In this document: positions 55,720 to 64,000 of the stretch, piece after piece
Numbering within the stretch: position 1 is the first letter of the stretch
How the letters are laid out: each line of letters begins with the position of its first letter
Source of the DNA: Paenarthrobacter sp.
GTDB lineage: Bacteria; Actinomycetota; Actinomycetes; Actinomycetales; Micrococcaceae
DNA: 64,000 nt
Assembly (NCBI GenBank): GCA_031179305.1
Contig: JAPSHX010000017.1
Location: forward strand, 1-64,000
Direction of reading: 5' to 3'
Program-made: the position numbers and the translations under genes
Notes under the pieces: model-generated
The model's database searches: none
Told to the model about the DNA's origin: nothing
Seen by the model: only the letters and a program-made list of their open reading frames with translations

Positions 55720-56976
55720 CTAGGCTCCGATGATGTTGTACTCGGGGCCGAACGGGAACTTGGTGATGTTCTCTGCACCGTCGTCACCGACTACCAGGAT
55801 GTCGTGCTCGCGGTATCCGCCCGCACCCGGCTGCCCTTCCAGCACCGTGATCATCGGTTCCATGGAGACCACCATGCCCGGCTCCAGAACGGTGTCGATG
55901 TCCTCACGCAGCTCCAGGCCCGCTTCGCGTCCGTAGTAGTGGCTCAGCACGCCGAACGAGTGGCCGTAGCCGAACGTGCGGTTGGCCAGCAAGCCACGGC
56001 TGATGTAGATCTCGTTGAGCTCGGCAGCGATGTCCTTGCAGACCGCACCTGGCTTGATGAGTTCCAGGCCGCGCTTGTGGACCTCCACATTGATGTTCCA
56101 CAGTTCCAGGGAGCGGGCATCTGGTTCGCCATAGAACAGGGTGCGCTCCAGTGCGGTGTAGTAGCCGCTGGTCATGGGGAAGCAATTCAGGGACAGGATG
56201 TCGTGTTCCTGGATCTTGCGGGTGGTGGCCCAGTTGTGCGCGCCGTCGGTGTTGATGCCGGACTGGAACCAAACCCAGGTGTCACGGATTTCAGAGTCCG
56301 GGAACGTGCGGGCAATCTCGTGGACCATGGCTTCCGTGCCGATCAAAGCAACCTCGTACTCGGTGATCCCGGCTGTGATGGCGTTGCGGATGGCTTCGCC
56401 GCCGAGGTCACCAATTCGGGCGCCGTGCTTGATGACCGCAATCTCCTCTTCCGACTTGATCATCCGCTGACGCATCGCTGCCTGCGCAACATCCACCAGC
56501 GTCGCCCCGGAGAAGGCGGCCTGGATCTTGTTGCGGTTGTCGAGCGGCAGCGAGTCATCTTCGACGCCGATGCGGCGCGGGTTGATGCCGCGGGTGCGCA
56601 GCACCTCCTGGATGGCGTGGATGTAATTGTCACGGCGCCAGTCCGTGTACACCAGGTTGTCACCATAGCTGCGGCGCCAAGGCATCCCGGCGTCGATATT
56701 CGCCGTAATGGTGACGGTGTCTTCCTTGGTGACCACCATGCCGTAGGAGCGGCCGAAGTAGGTGAAGAGGAAGTCCGAGTAGTACTTGATGGAGTGGTAG
56801 CTGGTGAGGATGACGGCGTCGAGGTCCTTCTCGGCCATGATGCTGCGGAGGCCGCTGAGGCGCCGCTCAAACTCGACGTCGGAGAAGGTCAGCGAGACCT
56901 TCTCGCCATTCTTGAGGACCTTGGTGCGCTCGAGGTTGGCCACATCGTTGACGGCCTCGTTCTGGGTGATTGTCAT
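55720..56976 (-). CDS. Creatinase (creatine amidinohydrolase)
   Basis: A 418-residue pita-bread-fold enzyme of the M24 family. It lacks the full metal-ligand set of aminopeptidases and shows the creatinase end FPFGPEYNII and the active-site region GHSFGVLSHYYGREAG with LEPGMVVSMEPM. Creatinase hydrolyses creatine to sarcosine and urea without metals. The setting next to sarcosine oxidase genes supports this over Xaa-Pro peptidase. ATG at 56976 follows AAAGGA. It starts 28 bases after the transporter stop. Confidence 0.92.
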   Translation of the reverse strand: MTITQNEAVNDVANLERTKVLKNGEKVSLTFSDVEFERRLSGLRSIMAEKDLDAVILTSYHSIKYYSDFLFTYFGRSYGMVVTKEDTVTITANIDAGMPWRRSYGDNLVYTDWRRDNYIHAIQEVLRTRGINPRRIGVEDDSLPLDNRNKIQAAFSGATLVDVAQAAMRQRMIKSEEEIAVIKHGARIGDLGGEAIRNAITAGITEYEVALIGTEAMVHEIARTFPDSEIRDTWVWFQSGINTDGAHNWATTRKIQEHDILSLNCFPMTSGYYTALERTLFYGEPDARSLELWNINVEVHKRGLELIKPGAVCKDIAAELNEIYISRGLLANRTFGYGHSFGVLSHYYGREAGLELREDIDTVLEPGMVVSMEPMITVLEGQPGAGGYREHDILVVGDDGAENITKFPFGPEYNIIGA

Positions 56977-57003
56977 GGTGGTTCCTTTCAATAGGTGGTT
57001 GTA

Positions 57004-58362
57004 CTAGTCCTGCAGCAGAGGCTTTTTGGAAGTCTCGGCGGCGAACAGGACTGCGATGAGGGAAACTATGGCGGCGGCAACGAGGTACCAGCCGGGGGCA
57101 AGTTTGCTGGCGGTCATGCCGATCAGGAGGGTTGCCATGAATGGTGCGGTGCCTCCGAACAGGGCGTTGGAGAGGTTGAAGCTGACGGCGAAGCCTGTGT
57201 AGCGGACCTTCGTGGGGAAGAGTTCGGCGAGGAAACTGGGCAGGGTGCCGTCGTTGAGGGTGAGCATGCCGCCCAGCAGGATCTGCACCAGGACGATCAC
57301 CAGGAAGTTGCGGGTGTCCAGGAGCATGAACGCTGGCACCGTCAGCAATATGAAGAGGACTGAAGCGGTGATGAGCATGCGCTTTCGCCCGAATTTGTCC
57401 GAAGCGATGCCCGTCAGGAAGATAAAGCCGATGTAGCTGGCCAGCGCGATGGTGGTGGCCAGGAACGACTCCGTGGCACCGAAGCCCAACTCCTCCGATA
57501 GGTAGGTGGGCATGTAGCTGAGGATCACGTAGAAGCCGACGGCGTTCAGCAGCACCGCACCTGTGGCGATGATCAACTGTTTCTTGTACGTCTTGAACAT
57601 TGCCAACGCGGGAGCCTTGACGCCGTCGTCCTTCTCGGCCAGTTCACGGAACGCCGGAGTGTCCTCCAGCTTGGTGCGAATGTACCGGCCGATCAGACCC
57701 ATGGGCGCGGCGAGCAGGAACGGCAACCGCCAGCCCCACTCGTTGAGCTGCTCCGCGCTAAGTACTGACGTCAGCAGGGCGGCAAGCAAGGATCCCAACA
57801 GCAGGCCCGCTGCAGTACTGGCAGGCACGACGGCGGCATAGAGTCCGCGTCGATTGGGCGGGGCATACTCCACCAGGAAGGCGGAAGCTCCCGCGTACTC
57901 GCCGGCTGCGGAGAATCCTTGGACGACTCTTACAAGCAGGAGCAGGATCGGCGCCATCACGCCAATGGTGGCGTAGCCCGGTATCAGTGCGATGCAGAAC
58001 GTGGCTACTGACATCAGCAAGATCGAGAGGGACAACGCCTGCTTTCGTCCGAGGCGATCGCCGATATGTCCCCAGATGAAACCACCAAGCGGCCTCACGA
58101 AGAAGCTGATGGCGAAGACCCCGAAGGTTGCCAGGAGGGCTGTCTGACGGTCTGACTCCGGGAAGAAAACTGTTGAGATGATGCCGGCCAAATAGCCGTA
58201 AACGGCGTAGTCGAACCATTCAACAAAGTTGCCGATGAAGCTGGCCGTGACCACTCGTCGTCGAGTGTCCTTGCTGACTGTGTTGTTAGGGCTGAGGGTG
58301 TGGTTGGAGCCGGAGGCGGGCGAAACACCTTGCTCGGCTGCCACAGAGGATTCATTGCTCAT
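57004..58362 (-). CDS. MFS transporter (MHS family), probable creatine importer
   Basis: A 452-residue permease with twelve helices and the MHS-family marks NFVEWFDYAVYGY, GHIGDRLGRKQAL and the LVRVVQGFSAAGEY loop. MHS members such as ProP import betaines, sugar acids or alpha-keto acids with protons. Being first in the operon with creatinase makes creatine its likely cargo. ATG at 58362 follows GGTGGA; an earlier ATG at 58440 reads through the operator region. Confidence 0.88.
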   Translation of the reverse strand: MSNESSVAAEQGVSPASGSNHTLSPNNTVSKDTRRRVVTASFIGNFVEWFDYAVYGYLAGIISTVFFPESDRQTALLATFGVFAISFFVRPLGGFIWGHIGDRLGRKQALSLSILLMSVATFCIALIPGYATIGVMAPILLLLVRVVQGFSAAGEYAGASAFLVEYAPPNRRGLYAAVVPASTAAGLLLGSLLAALLTSVLSAEQLNEWGWRLPFLLAAPMGLIGRYIRTKLEDTPAFRELAEKDDGVKAPALAMFKTYKKQLIIATGAVLLNAVGFYVILSYMPTYLSEELGFGATESFLATTIALASYIGFIFLTGIASDKFGRKRMLITASVLFILLTVPAFMLLDTRNFLVIVLVQILLGGMLTLNDGTLPSFLAELFPTKVRYTGFAVSFNLSNALFGGTAPFMATLLIGMTASKLAPGWYLVAAAIVSLIAVLFAAETSKKPLLQD

Positions 58363-58751
58363 GTGTCCACCAAAATCATTGGGGTTGCATTCAACGCAAC
58401 GCTGTTGCACCAGAGTATGTGTGAGCGACGCCACGGTCAAGGGTCAATATGAAAGTAACAAGGAGCATTGAAAGTTCGCAGCTGCGGGAGAACCGGCTTC
58501 CCCGCAGAATTTGGCAGGCATGACGCCTGTTGCAACAGTAGGAACATTGTTGCGTCAGAGGAGCATTCGACGGCCCTTAAGCTCCTGTGCCACAGAAAAG
58601 GACGGGAGACAGCTACGCGCGTAGGAGCCACCACGGATGATCAGCGACACCCAAATACAGGAGGCCTCACTGAATATGCGCAGCGCGCAGGAATTCGGGG
58701 CCAGAGAGCGACCCGCCAAGCACGCGGGACGTGAGAGGGCGTTCGGAAGCT
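58363..58751. other. Control region between transporter and GntR genes
   Basis: About 390 bases upstream of the creatine operon and downstream of a GntR gene. TTGCATTCAACGCAA at 58385-58399 is an inverted repeat close to the transporter start, and CTGTTGCAACAG at 58527-58538 is a perfect 12-base palindrome. Both contain GTTGC-type half-sites and could bind the IclR regulator. A short open frame on the plus strand (58468-58734) has no binding site or family and is not called. Confidence 0.55.
58385..58399. promoter_or_regulatory. Candidate IclR operator
   Basis: TTGC-N7-GCAA inverted repeat 22 bases upstream of the transporter ATG, suited to repress or activate the creatine operon. A related palindrome CTGTTGCAACAG is at 58527-58538. 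Confidence 0.5.
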
Positions 58752-59423
58752 CTAGAGGACCTTGCGGATGGTCTCTTCGAAGCTGACTACGTGGTGCAGG
58801 GCGAGCTCGGCGGCGCGTTCTTCGTCGCCGTCAGCTATGGCCGTGAGGAGGTCGGCGTGCTCGGAGATGTGACCGGAAACGGAAGGCATTTTTTCGAGCA
58901 TGTGGCACCAGATTCGGGTGGCCAGGTTGTCATAACGAATGAGGACGTCTTCGAGGTGCGCGTTGGCGGAAGCCTTGTAGATGAGTCGGTGCACTTGGAT
59001 GTCGTACCGCATGAGTTCTTGGGAGGAGTTGTCCCTGCCTTCAAGATCACGGATTGCAGCGGCGACAGCGCGGAGCTCCGAGCGCATGGCAGGGCTGGCC
59101 ATGCGGGCGGCTTTCCTGGAGGCGAGCGGCTCCAGGAGTTCGCGGATCTCGGAAACTTCGGCAAGCTGGGTAATGTCCACCCCGGTGGCGAACGTACCGC
59201 GCCTCGGATAGGACACCACGAGGTGGTCGCTTTCGAGTCGCTTGATGGCCTCCCGAACGGGAGTGCGTCCGATCCCCAGTTCAGCAGCGATTTGGCCGTC
59301 GTTGATGGGGTCGCCGGGTTTCACATCCAGCATGATGAGCCTGTCACGCAGCAGCAGGTAAGCGTTCTCCGCCAGGGACGAACCCTGCGGAGTTGATTCC
59401 AGTGCTTCCAATGCGGCGCTCAT
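58752..59423 (-). CDS. GntR-family (FCD) regulator of the sarcosine operon
   Basis: A 223-residue regulator with a winged helix (KPGDPINDGQIAAELGIGRTPVREAIKRLE) and an FCD domain (YDIQVHRLIYKASAN, EHADLLTAI). Metal-binding histidines are placed as usual. It is divergent from glyA-soxBDA with 150 bases between and its probable operator ACTATGGCAATAGT lies over the glyA promoter. Confidence 0.9.
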   Translation of the reverse strand: MSAALEALESTPQGSSLAENAYLLLRDRLIMLDVKPGDPINDGQIAAELGIGRTPVREAIKRLESDHLVVSYPRRGTFATGVDITQLAEVSEIRELLEPLASRKAARMASPAMRSELRAVAAAIRDLEGRDNSSQELMRYDIQVHRLIYKASANAHLEDVLIRYDNLATRIWCHMLEKMPSVSGHISEHADLLTAIADGDEERAAELALHHVVSFEETIRKVL

Positions 59424-59476
59424 TGCTCTCTCCCGTCGTCCTACTTCAGTCTGCTGGATGAGTTACCGCAGACCTG

Positions 59477-59515
59477 TTGACGACCATGTGATCTTCAACA
59501 TACTATGGCAATAGT
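59477..59515 (+). promoter_or_regulatory. glyA-sox promoter with GntR operator
   Basis: TTGACG at 59477-59482 and ATACTA at 59500-59505, 17 bases apart, form a promoter. ACTATGGCAATAGT at 59502-59515, with 5-base arms around GGCA, covers the -10 element and predicted start, where a bound GntR protein would block initiation. Confidence 0.6.
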
Positions 59516-59573
59516 TCTAATATATCAGTTGCCTAACAGTCGGCCACTAGACAAGCTTTTGAAGGAGAACACC

Positions 59574-60959
59574 ATGGTTGAACCGCTGATCCGCCCGCTC
59601 GCCCAGGCGGACCCGGAGGTCGATCAGGCGATCGCCCAGGAACTCATCCGCCAGCAGTCCACGCTGGAAATGATCGCCTCCGAAAACTTCGCCCCAACGG
59701 CCGTCATGGAAGCCCAGGGATCGGTGCTGACCAATAAGTACGCCGAGGGATACCCAGGCAAGCGCTACTACGGCGGCTGCGAACACGTTGATGTGATCGA
59801 GCAGCTGGCGATTGACCGCTTGAAGTCCCTGTTCGGCGCAGAATTCGCCAACGTCCAGCCGCACTCCGGCGCACAGGCCAACGCCTCGGCCATGCACGCG
59901 CTGATCACTCCGGGCGACACCATCATGGGCCTGAACCTCGCCCACGGCGGACACCTGACCCACGGCATGCGCATCAACTTCTCCGGCAAGCTGTACAAAG
60001 TTGTTCCTTACGGCGTTCGCGAGGACACTCACACCGTAGATATGGCTGAAGTTGAGCGCCTCGCCCTCGAGAGCAAGCCGCAGCTGATCGTCGCCGGCTG
60101 GTCCGCTTACTCCCGCCAGCTGGACTTCGCCGAATTCCGCCGCATCGCGGACCTGGTGGGCGCCTACCTCATGGTGGACATGGCCCACTTCGCGGGTCTC
60201 GTCGCCGCAGGTCTCCACCCCAGCCCGGTACCGCACGCCCACATCGTCACCAGCACAACCCACAAGACCCTTGGTGGCCCTCGCGGTGGTGTGATTCTCA
60301 CCAACGACGCCGACATCGCCAAGAAGGTGAACTCCGCCGTCTTCCCCGGCCAGCAAGGTGGACCGCTGGAACACGTCATCGCTGCCAAGGCCGTAGCTTT
60401 CAAGATGGCCGCGGAGCCGGAATTCCAGGAACGCCAGGTCCGCGTTCTCGAAGGCTCAAAGATCCTTGCCCAGCGACTTCTCCAAGAAGACGTAGCTGCA
60501 GCCGGCATCTCGGTTGTCAGCGGCGGAACAGACGTCCACCTGGTCCTCGCCGACCTCCGCCACTCCGTCCTCAACGGCCAGCAGGCCGAAGACACGCTGC
60601 ACCGAATTGGCATCACGGTCAACCGCAACGCAGTGCCCTTCGACCCCCGCCCGCCGATGGTTTCGTCCGGTCTGCGCATCGGCACCCCTGCCCTCGCCGC
60701 CCGCGGTTTCGGCGCCGAGGACTTCACCGAAGTCTCTGACATCATCGCGACGGCGTTGATCGCCGCAGCGAACAGCGGCACCAAAGCAGACGGCACCGAA
60801 GCAGGCACCGAAGCTGACGTCACCTTGGACGACGCCACCGCCGTCGAGCTTCGCCGCCGCGTGACCGCACTGGCGGAGAAGTTCCCGCTTTACCCGCACC
60901 TTTCCAATAACGGCAATGGCGCCGTAACCGAAGCAGAACTGATTGGAGCAGCCCAGTGA
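59574..60959 (+). CDS. glyA: Serine hydroxymethyltransferase of the sarcosine operon
   Basis: A 461-residue PLP enzyme; the PLP-binding Lys231 is in [13 protein letters not shown], and IASENFAP and GKRYYGG are family marks. It interconverts serine and glycine with tetrahydrofolate, here consuming the glycine and methylene-THF made by sarcosine oxidase. It is probably a second, catabolic copy. A 17-residue Thr/Glu/Gly-rich insertion near residue 405 ([14 protein letters not shown]) is unusual. GTGA overlap with soxB; GAAGGAG before the ATG. Confidence 0.94.
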   Translation: MVEPLIRPLAQADPEVDQAIAQELIRQQSTLEMIASENFAPTAVMEAQGSVLTNKYAEGYPGKRYYGGCEHVDVIEQLAIDRLKSLFGAEFANVQPHSGAQANASAMHALITPGDTIMGLNLAHGGHLTHGMRINFSGKLYKVVPYGVREDTHTVDMAEVERLALESKPQLIVAGWSAYSRQLDFAEFRRIADLVGAYLMVDMAHFAGLVAAGLHPSPVPHAHIVTSTTHKTLGGPRGGVILTNDADIAKKVNSAVFPGQQGGPLEHVIAAKAVAFKMAAEPEFQERQVRVLEGSKILAQRLLQEDVAAAGISVVSGGTDVHLVLADLRHSVLNGQQAEDTLHRIGITVNRNAVPFDPRPPMVSSGLRIGTPALAARGFGAEDFTEVSDIIATALIAAANSGTKADGTEAGTEADVTLDDATAVELRRRVTALAEKFPLYPHLSNNGNGAVTEAELIGAAQ

Positions 60960-62176
60960 GTGCAGACCACCTCCCCGAACACCCGGACTTCCTCTGGCGC
61001 AACCCGGAACCGAAGAAAAGCTACGACGCAGTGATTGTGGGCGGCGGCGGGCACGGCCTCGCCACCGCATACTTCCTGGCGAAGAACCACGGCATGACCA
61101 ACATCGCCATCCTGGAAAAGGGCTGGCTGGCCGGTGGAAACATGGCCCGTAACACCACCATCATCCGTTCCAACTACCTCTGGGACGAGAGCGCCGCCAT
61201 TTATGAGCACGCCCTCAAACTCTGGGAGATCCTCCCGGAAGAGTTGGAGTACGACTTCCTGTTCAGCCAGCGTGGCGTTATGAACCTGGCCCACACTTTG
61301 GGTGATGTCCGCGAAAGCGTTCGCCGCGTGGGCGCCAACAGGCTCAACGGCGTGGACGCTGAATGGCTGGACCCGGAGCAGGTCAAGGAACTCTGCCCCA
61401 TCCTGAACATCAGCGACAACATCCGCTACCCGGTTATGGGCGCCACGTACCAGCCGCGTGCAGGCATCGCCAAGCACGACCACGTTGCATGGGCCTTCGC
61501 CCGCAAATGCGATGAACTCGGTGTGGACATCATCCAGAACTGTGAAGTCACCGGCTTCGTCAAGGACGGCAACCGCGTCACCGGCGTCAAGACCACCCGC
61601 GGCAATATCAACACCGAGAAGGTGGGCCTCTGCGCCGCCGGCCACAGCTCGGTACTGGCAGAAATGGCAGGCTTCCGCCTGCCGATCCAGTCGCACCCGC
61701 TCCAGGCACTGGTTTCGGAACTGCACGAGCCGGTCCACCCCACGGTGGTCATGTCCAACCACGTTCACGTGTACGTCTCCCAGGCCCACAAGGGCGAACT
61801 GGTGATGGGCGCCGGCGTGGACTCCTACAACGGCTACGGCCAGCGCGGTTCGTTCCACGTGATCGAGGAGCAGATGGCAGCCGCCGTGGAGCTCTTCCCG
61901 ATTTTCGCCCGGGCCCACGTGCTCCGGACCTGGGGCGGGATCGTGGACACCACGTTGGACGCCTCTCCGATCGTTGGCCTTTCACCTGTGGAGAACATGT
62001 TCGTCAACTGCGGTTGGGGAACGGGCGGCTTCAAGGGCACCCCGGCAGCGGGCCTGACCTTCGCCCACACCATCGCCACCGGCGCTCCTCACAAGCTGAA
62101 CAAGCCCTTCGCCCTGGAACGCTTCGAAACCGGAGCCTTGATCGACGAACACGGCGCCGCAGCCGTGGCCCACTAG
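60956..62176 (+). CDS. soxB: Sarcosine oxidase, beta subunit
   Basis: A 406-residue flavoprotein with the dinucleotide motif GGGGHG (29-34) and the DAO fold. In heterotetrameric sarcosine oxidase the beta subunit carries the sarcosine site and covalent FMN (on a His in the family). The oxidase converts sarcosine to glycine and formaldehyde equivalents as methylene-THF. GTG start overlapping the glyA stop. Confidence 0.95.
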   Translation: MSADHLPEHPDFLWRNPEPKKSYDAVIVGGGGHGLATAYFLAKNHGMTNIAILEKGWLAGGNMARNTTIIRSNYLWDESAAIYEHALKLWEILPEELEYDFLFSQRGVMNLAHTLGDVRESVRRVGANRLNGVDAEWLDPEQVKELCPILNISDNIRYPVMGATYQPRAGIAKHDHVAWAFARKCDELGVDIIQNCEVTGFVKDGNRVTGVKTTRGNINTEKVGLCAAGHSSVLAEMAGFRLPIQSHPLQALVSELHEPVHPTVVMSNHVHVYVSQAHKGELVMGAGVDSYNGYGQRGSFHVIEEQMAAAVELFPIFARAHVLRTWGGIVDTTLDASPIVGLSPVENMFVNCGWGTGGFKGTPAAGLTFAHTIATGAPHKLNKPFALERFETGALIDEHGAAAVAH

Positions 62177-62197
62177 CCAGGACAGGACAGGAAAAAC

Positions 62198-62635
62198 ATG
62201 CTTCTCATTTCATGCCCCAACTGCGGGCCACGCGACGAAACCGAATTCCACTACGGCGGCCAGGCACACATCGCCTACCCGGAGAACCCCAACGACCTCA
62301 CGGACCGCGAATGGGCTGAGTACCTGTTCTACCGGGAAAACACCAAGGGCACCTTCGCCGAGCGCTGGGTCCACAGCACCGGCTGCCGCCAATGGTTCAA
62401 CATGCTCCGCGACACCGTGAGCTACGAAATCCACTCCATCTACGCAATGGGCCAGCCCCGCCCCGACCTCGCTAAGAGTACGGCGGCAGGAACAGGCACA
62501 ACCCCCACGAGCGAACCGGCCCAGCCCGGCGAGTTCACCCAAAGCGGCGACTTCGGCCAAGCAGGCGAACCAGGCCTCGCACCCGGGGCCGCAACAACAG
62601 GCGCCACAGCACCCACCTCCTCGGAAGGAGTCTAG
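62198..62635 (+). CDS. soxD: Sarcosine oxidase, delta subunit, with long tail
   Basis: A 145-residue zinc-binding subunit (CPNCGPRDETEFHYGG, then HSTGCRQWFNMLRDT). The conserved part ends near residue 100. About 45 further residues are low complexity, rich in Gly, Ala, Thr and Pro with repeats of the kind GEF/GDF, and are longer than the usual delta subunit of about 95-100 residues. The zinc site stabilises the complex with alpha. Confidence 0.92.
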   Translation: MLLISCPNCGPRDETEFHYGGQAHIAYPENPNDLTDREWAEYLFYRENTKGTFAERWVHSTGCRQWFNMLRDTVSYEIHSIYAMGQPRPDLAKSTAAGTGTTPTSEPAQPGEFTQSGDFGQAGEPGLAPGAATTGATAPTSSEGV

Positions 62636-62637
62636 AA

Positions 62638-64000
62638 GTGACCAGCAAGAACGCACGCCTCGCCACCGGCGGACGCATCGATCGCAGCATCTCTTGGCGC
62701 TTCACCGTGGACGATCAGGAATTCACCGGTCACCCGGGTGACACCATCGCTTCGGCACTGTTGGCCAACGGTCACATCAACGCCGGCAATTCCCTCTATG
62801 AGGACCGCCCCCGCGGCATCATGGCCGCCGGCGTGGAAGAGTCCAACGCCTTGGTCAAGATCGCCCCCCGCTTCCGCGGCCACGTAGCCGAATCCATGCT
62901 TCCCGCCACCGCAGTTTCTCTGGTGGACGGCATGAACATCGAGCTCCTGTCCGGCTTGGGCAAACTGGATCCCAACGAGGACAAAGCCGAGTACGACAAG
63001 AAGTACGTCCACACGGACGTCCTTGTGGTCGGTGGCGGTATCGCCGGCCTGGCTGCAGCACGTGAAGCCGTCCGTACCGGTGCCCGCGTCATCCTGATCG
63101 ACGACCAGCCAGAACTTGGCGGCTCGCTGCTCTCCGGTTCCACCGCCCCGGAATTGGCCGAACAGATCGAAGGCAGGCCCGCTCTGGAATGGGTAGCTGA
63201 CGTGGAAGCCGAGCTGGTTTCCGCCGGCGAATGCACGGTGCTGAACCGGACCACCGCGTTCGGCTCCTATGACTCGAACTACTTCATTGCAGCCCAGAAC
63301 CGCACGGACCACTTGAGTGTTCCGGCAGCTTCGGGCGTCTCCCGCCAGCGTATTTGGCACATCCGTGCCAAGCAGGTTGTCCTGGCACCGGGCGCCCACG
63401 AGCGTCCGCTGGTGTTCGAGAACAACGACCGTCCGGGCATCATGCTCGCCTCGGCCGCCCGCACCTACCTGAACCGGTACGCCGTGGCTGCCGGCTCGCG
63501 CGTTGTCATCAGCACCACCAACGACTCCGCTTACGCTCTCGCCTCGGACCTGAAGGCAGCAGGCGTGGCGGTTGCCGCCGTCGTCGATGCCCGCCCGCAG
63601 ATCAGCGCAAAGGCCGCCGCCGCCGTCGAGTCCGGTATCCGGGTGCTCATCGGCAGTGCGGTGGCTGACACTTCCGCAGACGAGAACGGCCGTCTGAACG
63701 GTGTCACCATCCGCAGTATTAGCGACGACGGCGAACTCACCTCGGGCGTCGAACAGCTGGCTGCCGATCTGCTCGCGGTTTCCGGTGGCTGGAGCCCGGT
63801 GGTCCACCTCCACAGCCAGCGCCAGGGCAAGCTGCGTTGGGATGACGAGCTCGCAGCGTTCATTCCCACCGCTCCTGTCAGGGACCAGCACGTTGTGGGC
63901 GCAGGCCGTGGCAGCTTCGAACTCCAGGACTGCCTGGCAGAGGGCATCTCGGCTGGAGCAGCAGCGTCCATCGCGGCTGGTTTCGAGTCAGCCACCACTC
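62638..64000 (+). CDS. soxA: Sarcosine oxidase, alpha subunit (cut by window end)
   Basis: 454 codons are visible of a protein usually about 950-1000 residues; it runs off the window. GTG start two bases after the soxD stop. Residues 1-100 form the ferredoxin-like domain (RSISWRFTVDDQEFTGHPGDTI), and GGGIAG at 132-137 opens the NAD/FAD-binding domain. The alpha subunit binds NAD+ and, in its C-terminal half (not seen), tetrahydrofolate through a GcvT-like domain. soxG should follow. Confidence 0.94.
   Translation, partial: MTSKNARLATGGRIDRSISWRFTVDDQEFTGHPGDTIASALLANGHINAGNSLYEDRPRGIMAAGVEESNALVKIAPRFRGHVAESMLPATAVSLVDGMNIELLSGLGKLDPNEDKAEYDKKYVHTDVLVVGGGIAGLAAAREAVRTGARVILIDDQPELGGSLLSGSTAPELAEQIEGRPALEWVADVEAELVSAGECTVLNRTTAFGSYDSNYFIAAQNRTDHLSVPAASGVSRQRIWHIRAKQVVLAPGAHERPLVFENNDRPGIMLASAARTYLNRYAVAAGSRVVISTTNDSAYALASDLKAAGVAVAAVVDARPQISAKAAAAVESGIRVLIGSAVADTSADENGRLNGVTIRSISDDGELTSGVEQLAADLLAVSGGWSPVVHLHSQRQGKLRWDDELAAFIPTAPVRDQHVVGAGRGSFELQDCLAEGISAGAAASIAAGFESATT

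Noticed and set aside
58468-58734. An 88-codon open frame between the creatine and sarcosine genes
   Set aside because: No binding site, no family, and it covers the palindrome expected to be an operator.
62632-63891. A 419-codon antisense frame in the sarcosine oxidase region
   Set aside because: The plus strand encodes the alpha subunit with clear flavoprotein motifs and runs past the window end, so the antisense frame is a shadow.

Overview
The window comes from a high-GC actinobacterial chromosome. Gene content and protein style point to the Micrococcaceae, most likely Arthrobacter/Paenarthrobacter: IdeR-type iron box, DUF6318 lipoprotein, FBP zinc-finger protein, DUF3375/DUF4194 condensin-like operon, creatinase plus heterotetrameric sarcosine oxidase, GTG starts and ATGA/GTGA overlaps. 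The genus is an inference from resemblance; no 16S or housekeeping marker is present to fix it. No rRNA, tRNA, CRISPR array, transposase or phage gene was recognised.

Layout. 0-1 kb: zinc-independent ribosomal proteins rpmB-rpmG-rpsN behind a candidate Zur-type palindrome. 1.3-3.8 kb: two paralogous SGNH hydrolases flanking a MarR regulator and a YciI-like protein. 4-9.3 kb: a siderophore uptake operon (lipoprotein, two permeases, ATPase, siderophore-interacting reductase) under an IdeR/DtxR box. 9.7-16.3 kb: an FBP zinc-finger gene and a three-gene Wadjet/MksBEF-like operon (jetA-jetB-jetC) with no jetD beside it. 16.4-31.3 kb: mixed genes (acyl-CoA dehydrogenase, YchJ, flavin reductase, aldo/keto reductase, molybdopterin oxidoreductase, MATE transporter, S4 protein, a frameshifted gene, lipoprotein/PKD pair, DUF3817, 2H phosphoesterase, GIY-YIG protein, secreted SNase-like protein). 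31.3-31.9 kb: a hipB antitoxin gene with three evenly spaced operators but a wrecked hipA. 32-36.9 kb: an asparagine operon (GntR, asparaginase, aspartase, permease). 37-44.3 kb: a complete non-phosphorylating L-fucose pathway from alpha-fucosidase to the diketo-acid hydrolase, on two divergent arms. 44.4-54.7 kb: a GNAT-AAA+ fusion, LtrA, an HD hydrolase, an SDR/TetR pair with a triple operator, GluQRS, two Lrp regulators with a LysE exporter, an ArsR/SRPBCC pair and a DUF4383 membrane protein. 54.8-64 kb: creatine and sarcosine utilisation (IclR, creatinase, MHS-family transporter, GntR, then glyA-soxB-soxD-soxA running off the end).

How genes work together. Creatine imported by the MFS protein would be cleaved by creatinase to sarcosine and urea; the divergent glyA-sox operon oxidises sarcosine to glycine and passes the one-carbon unit to the folate pool. 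Asparagine is imported, deamidated to aspartate and deaminated to fumarate. Fucosides are cleaved in the cytoplasm and L-fucose is oxidised, delactonised, dehydrated, oxidised again and hydrolysed, by family analogy, to pyruvate and lactate.

Besides the genes, two families of intergenic hairpin repeats (about 63 and 66-68 bp, two copies each) and several multi-site operators with exact helical phasing stand out.
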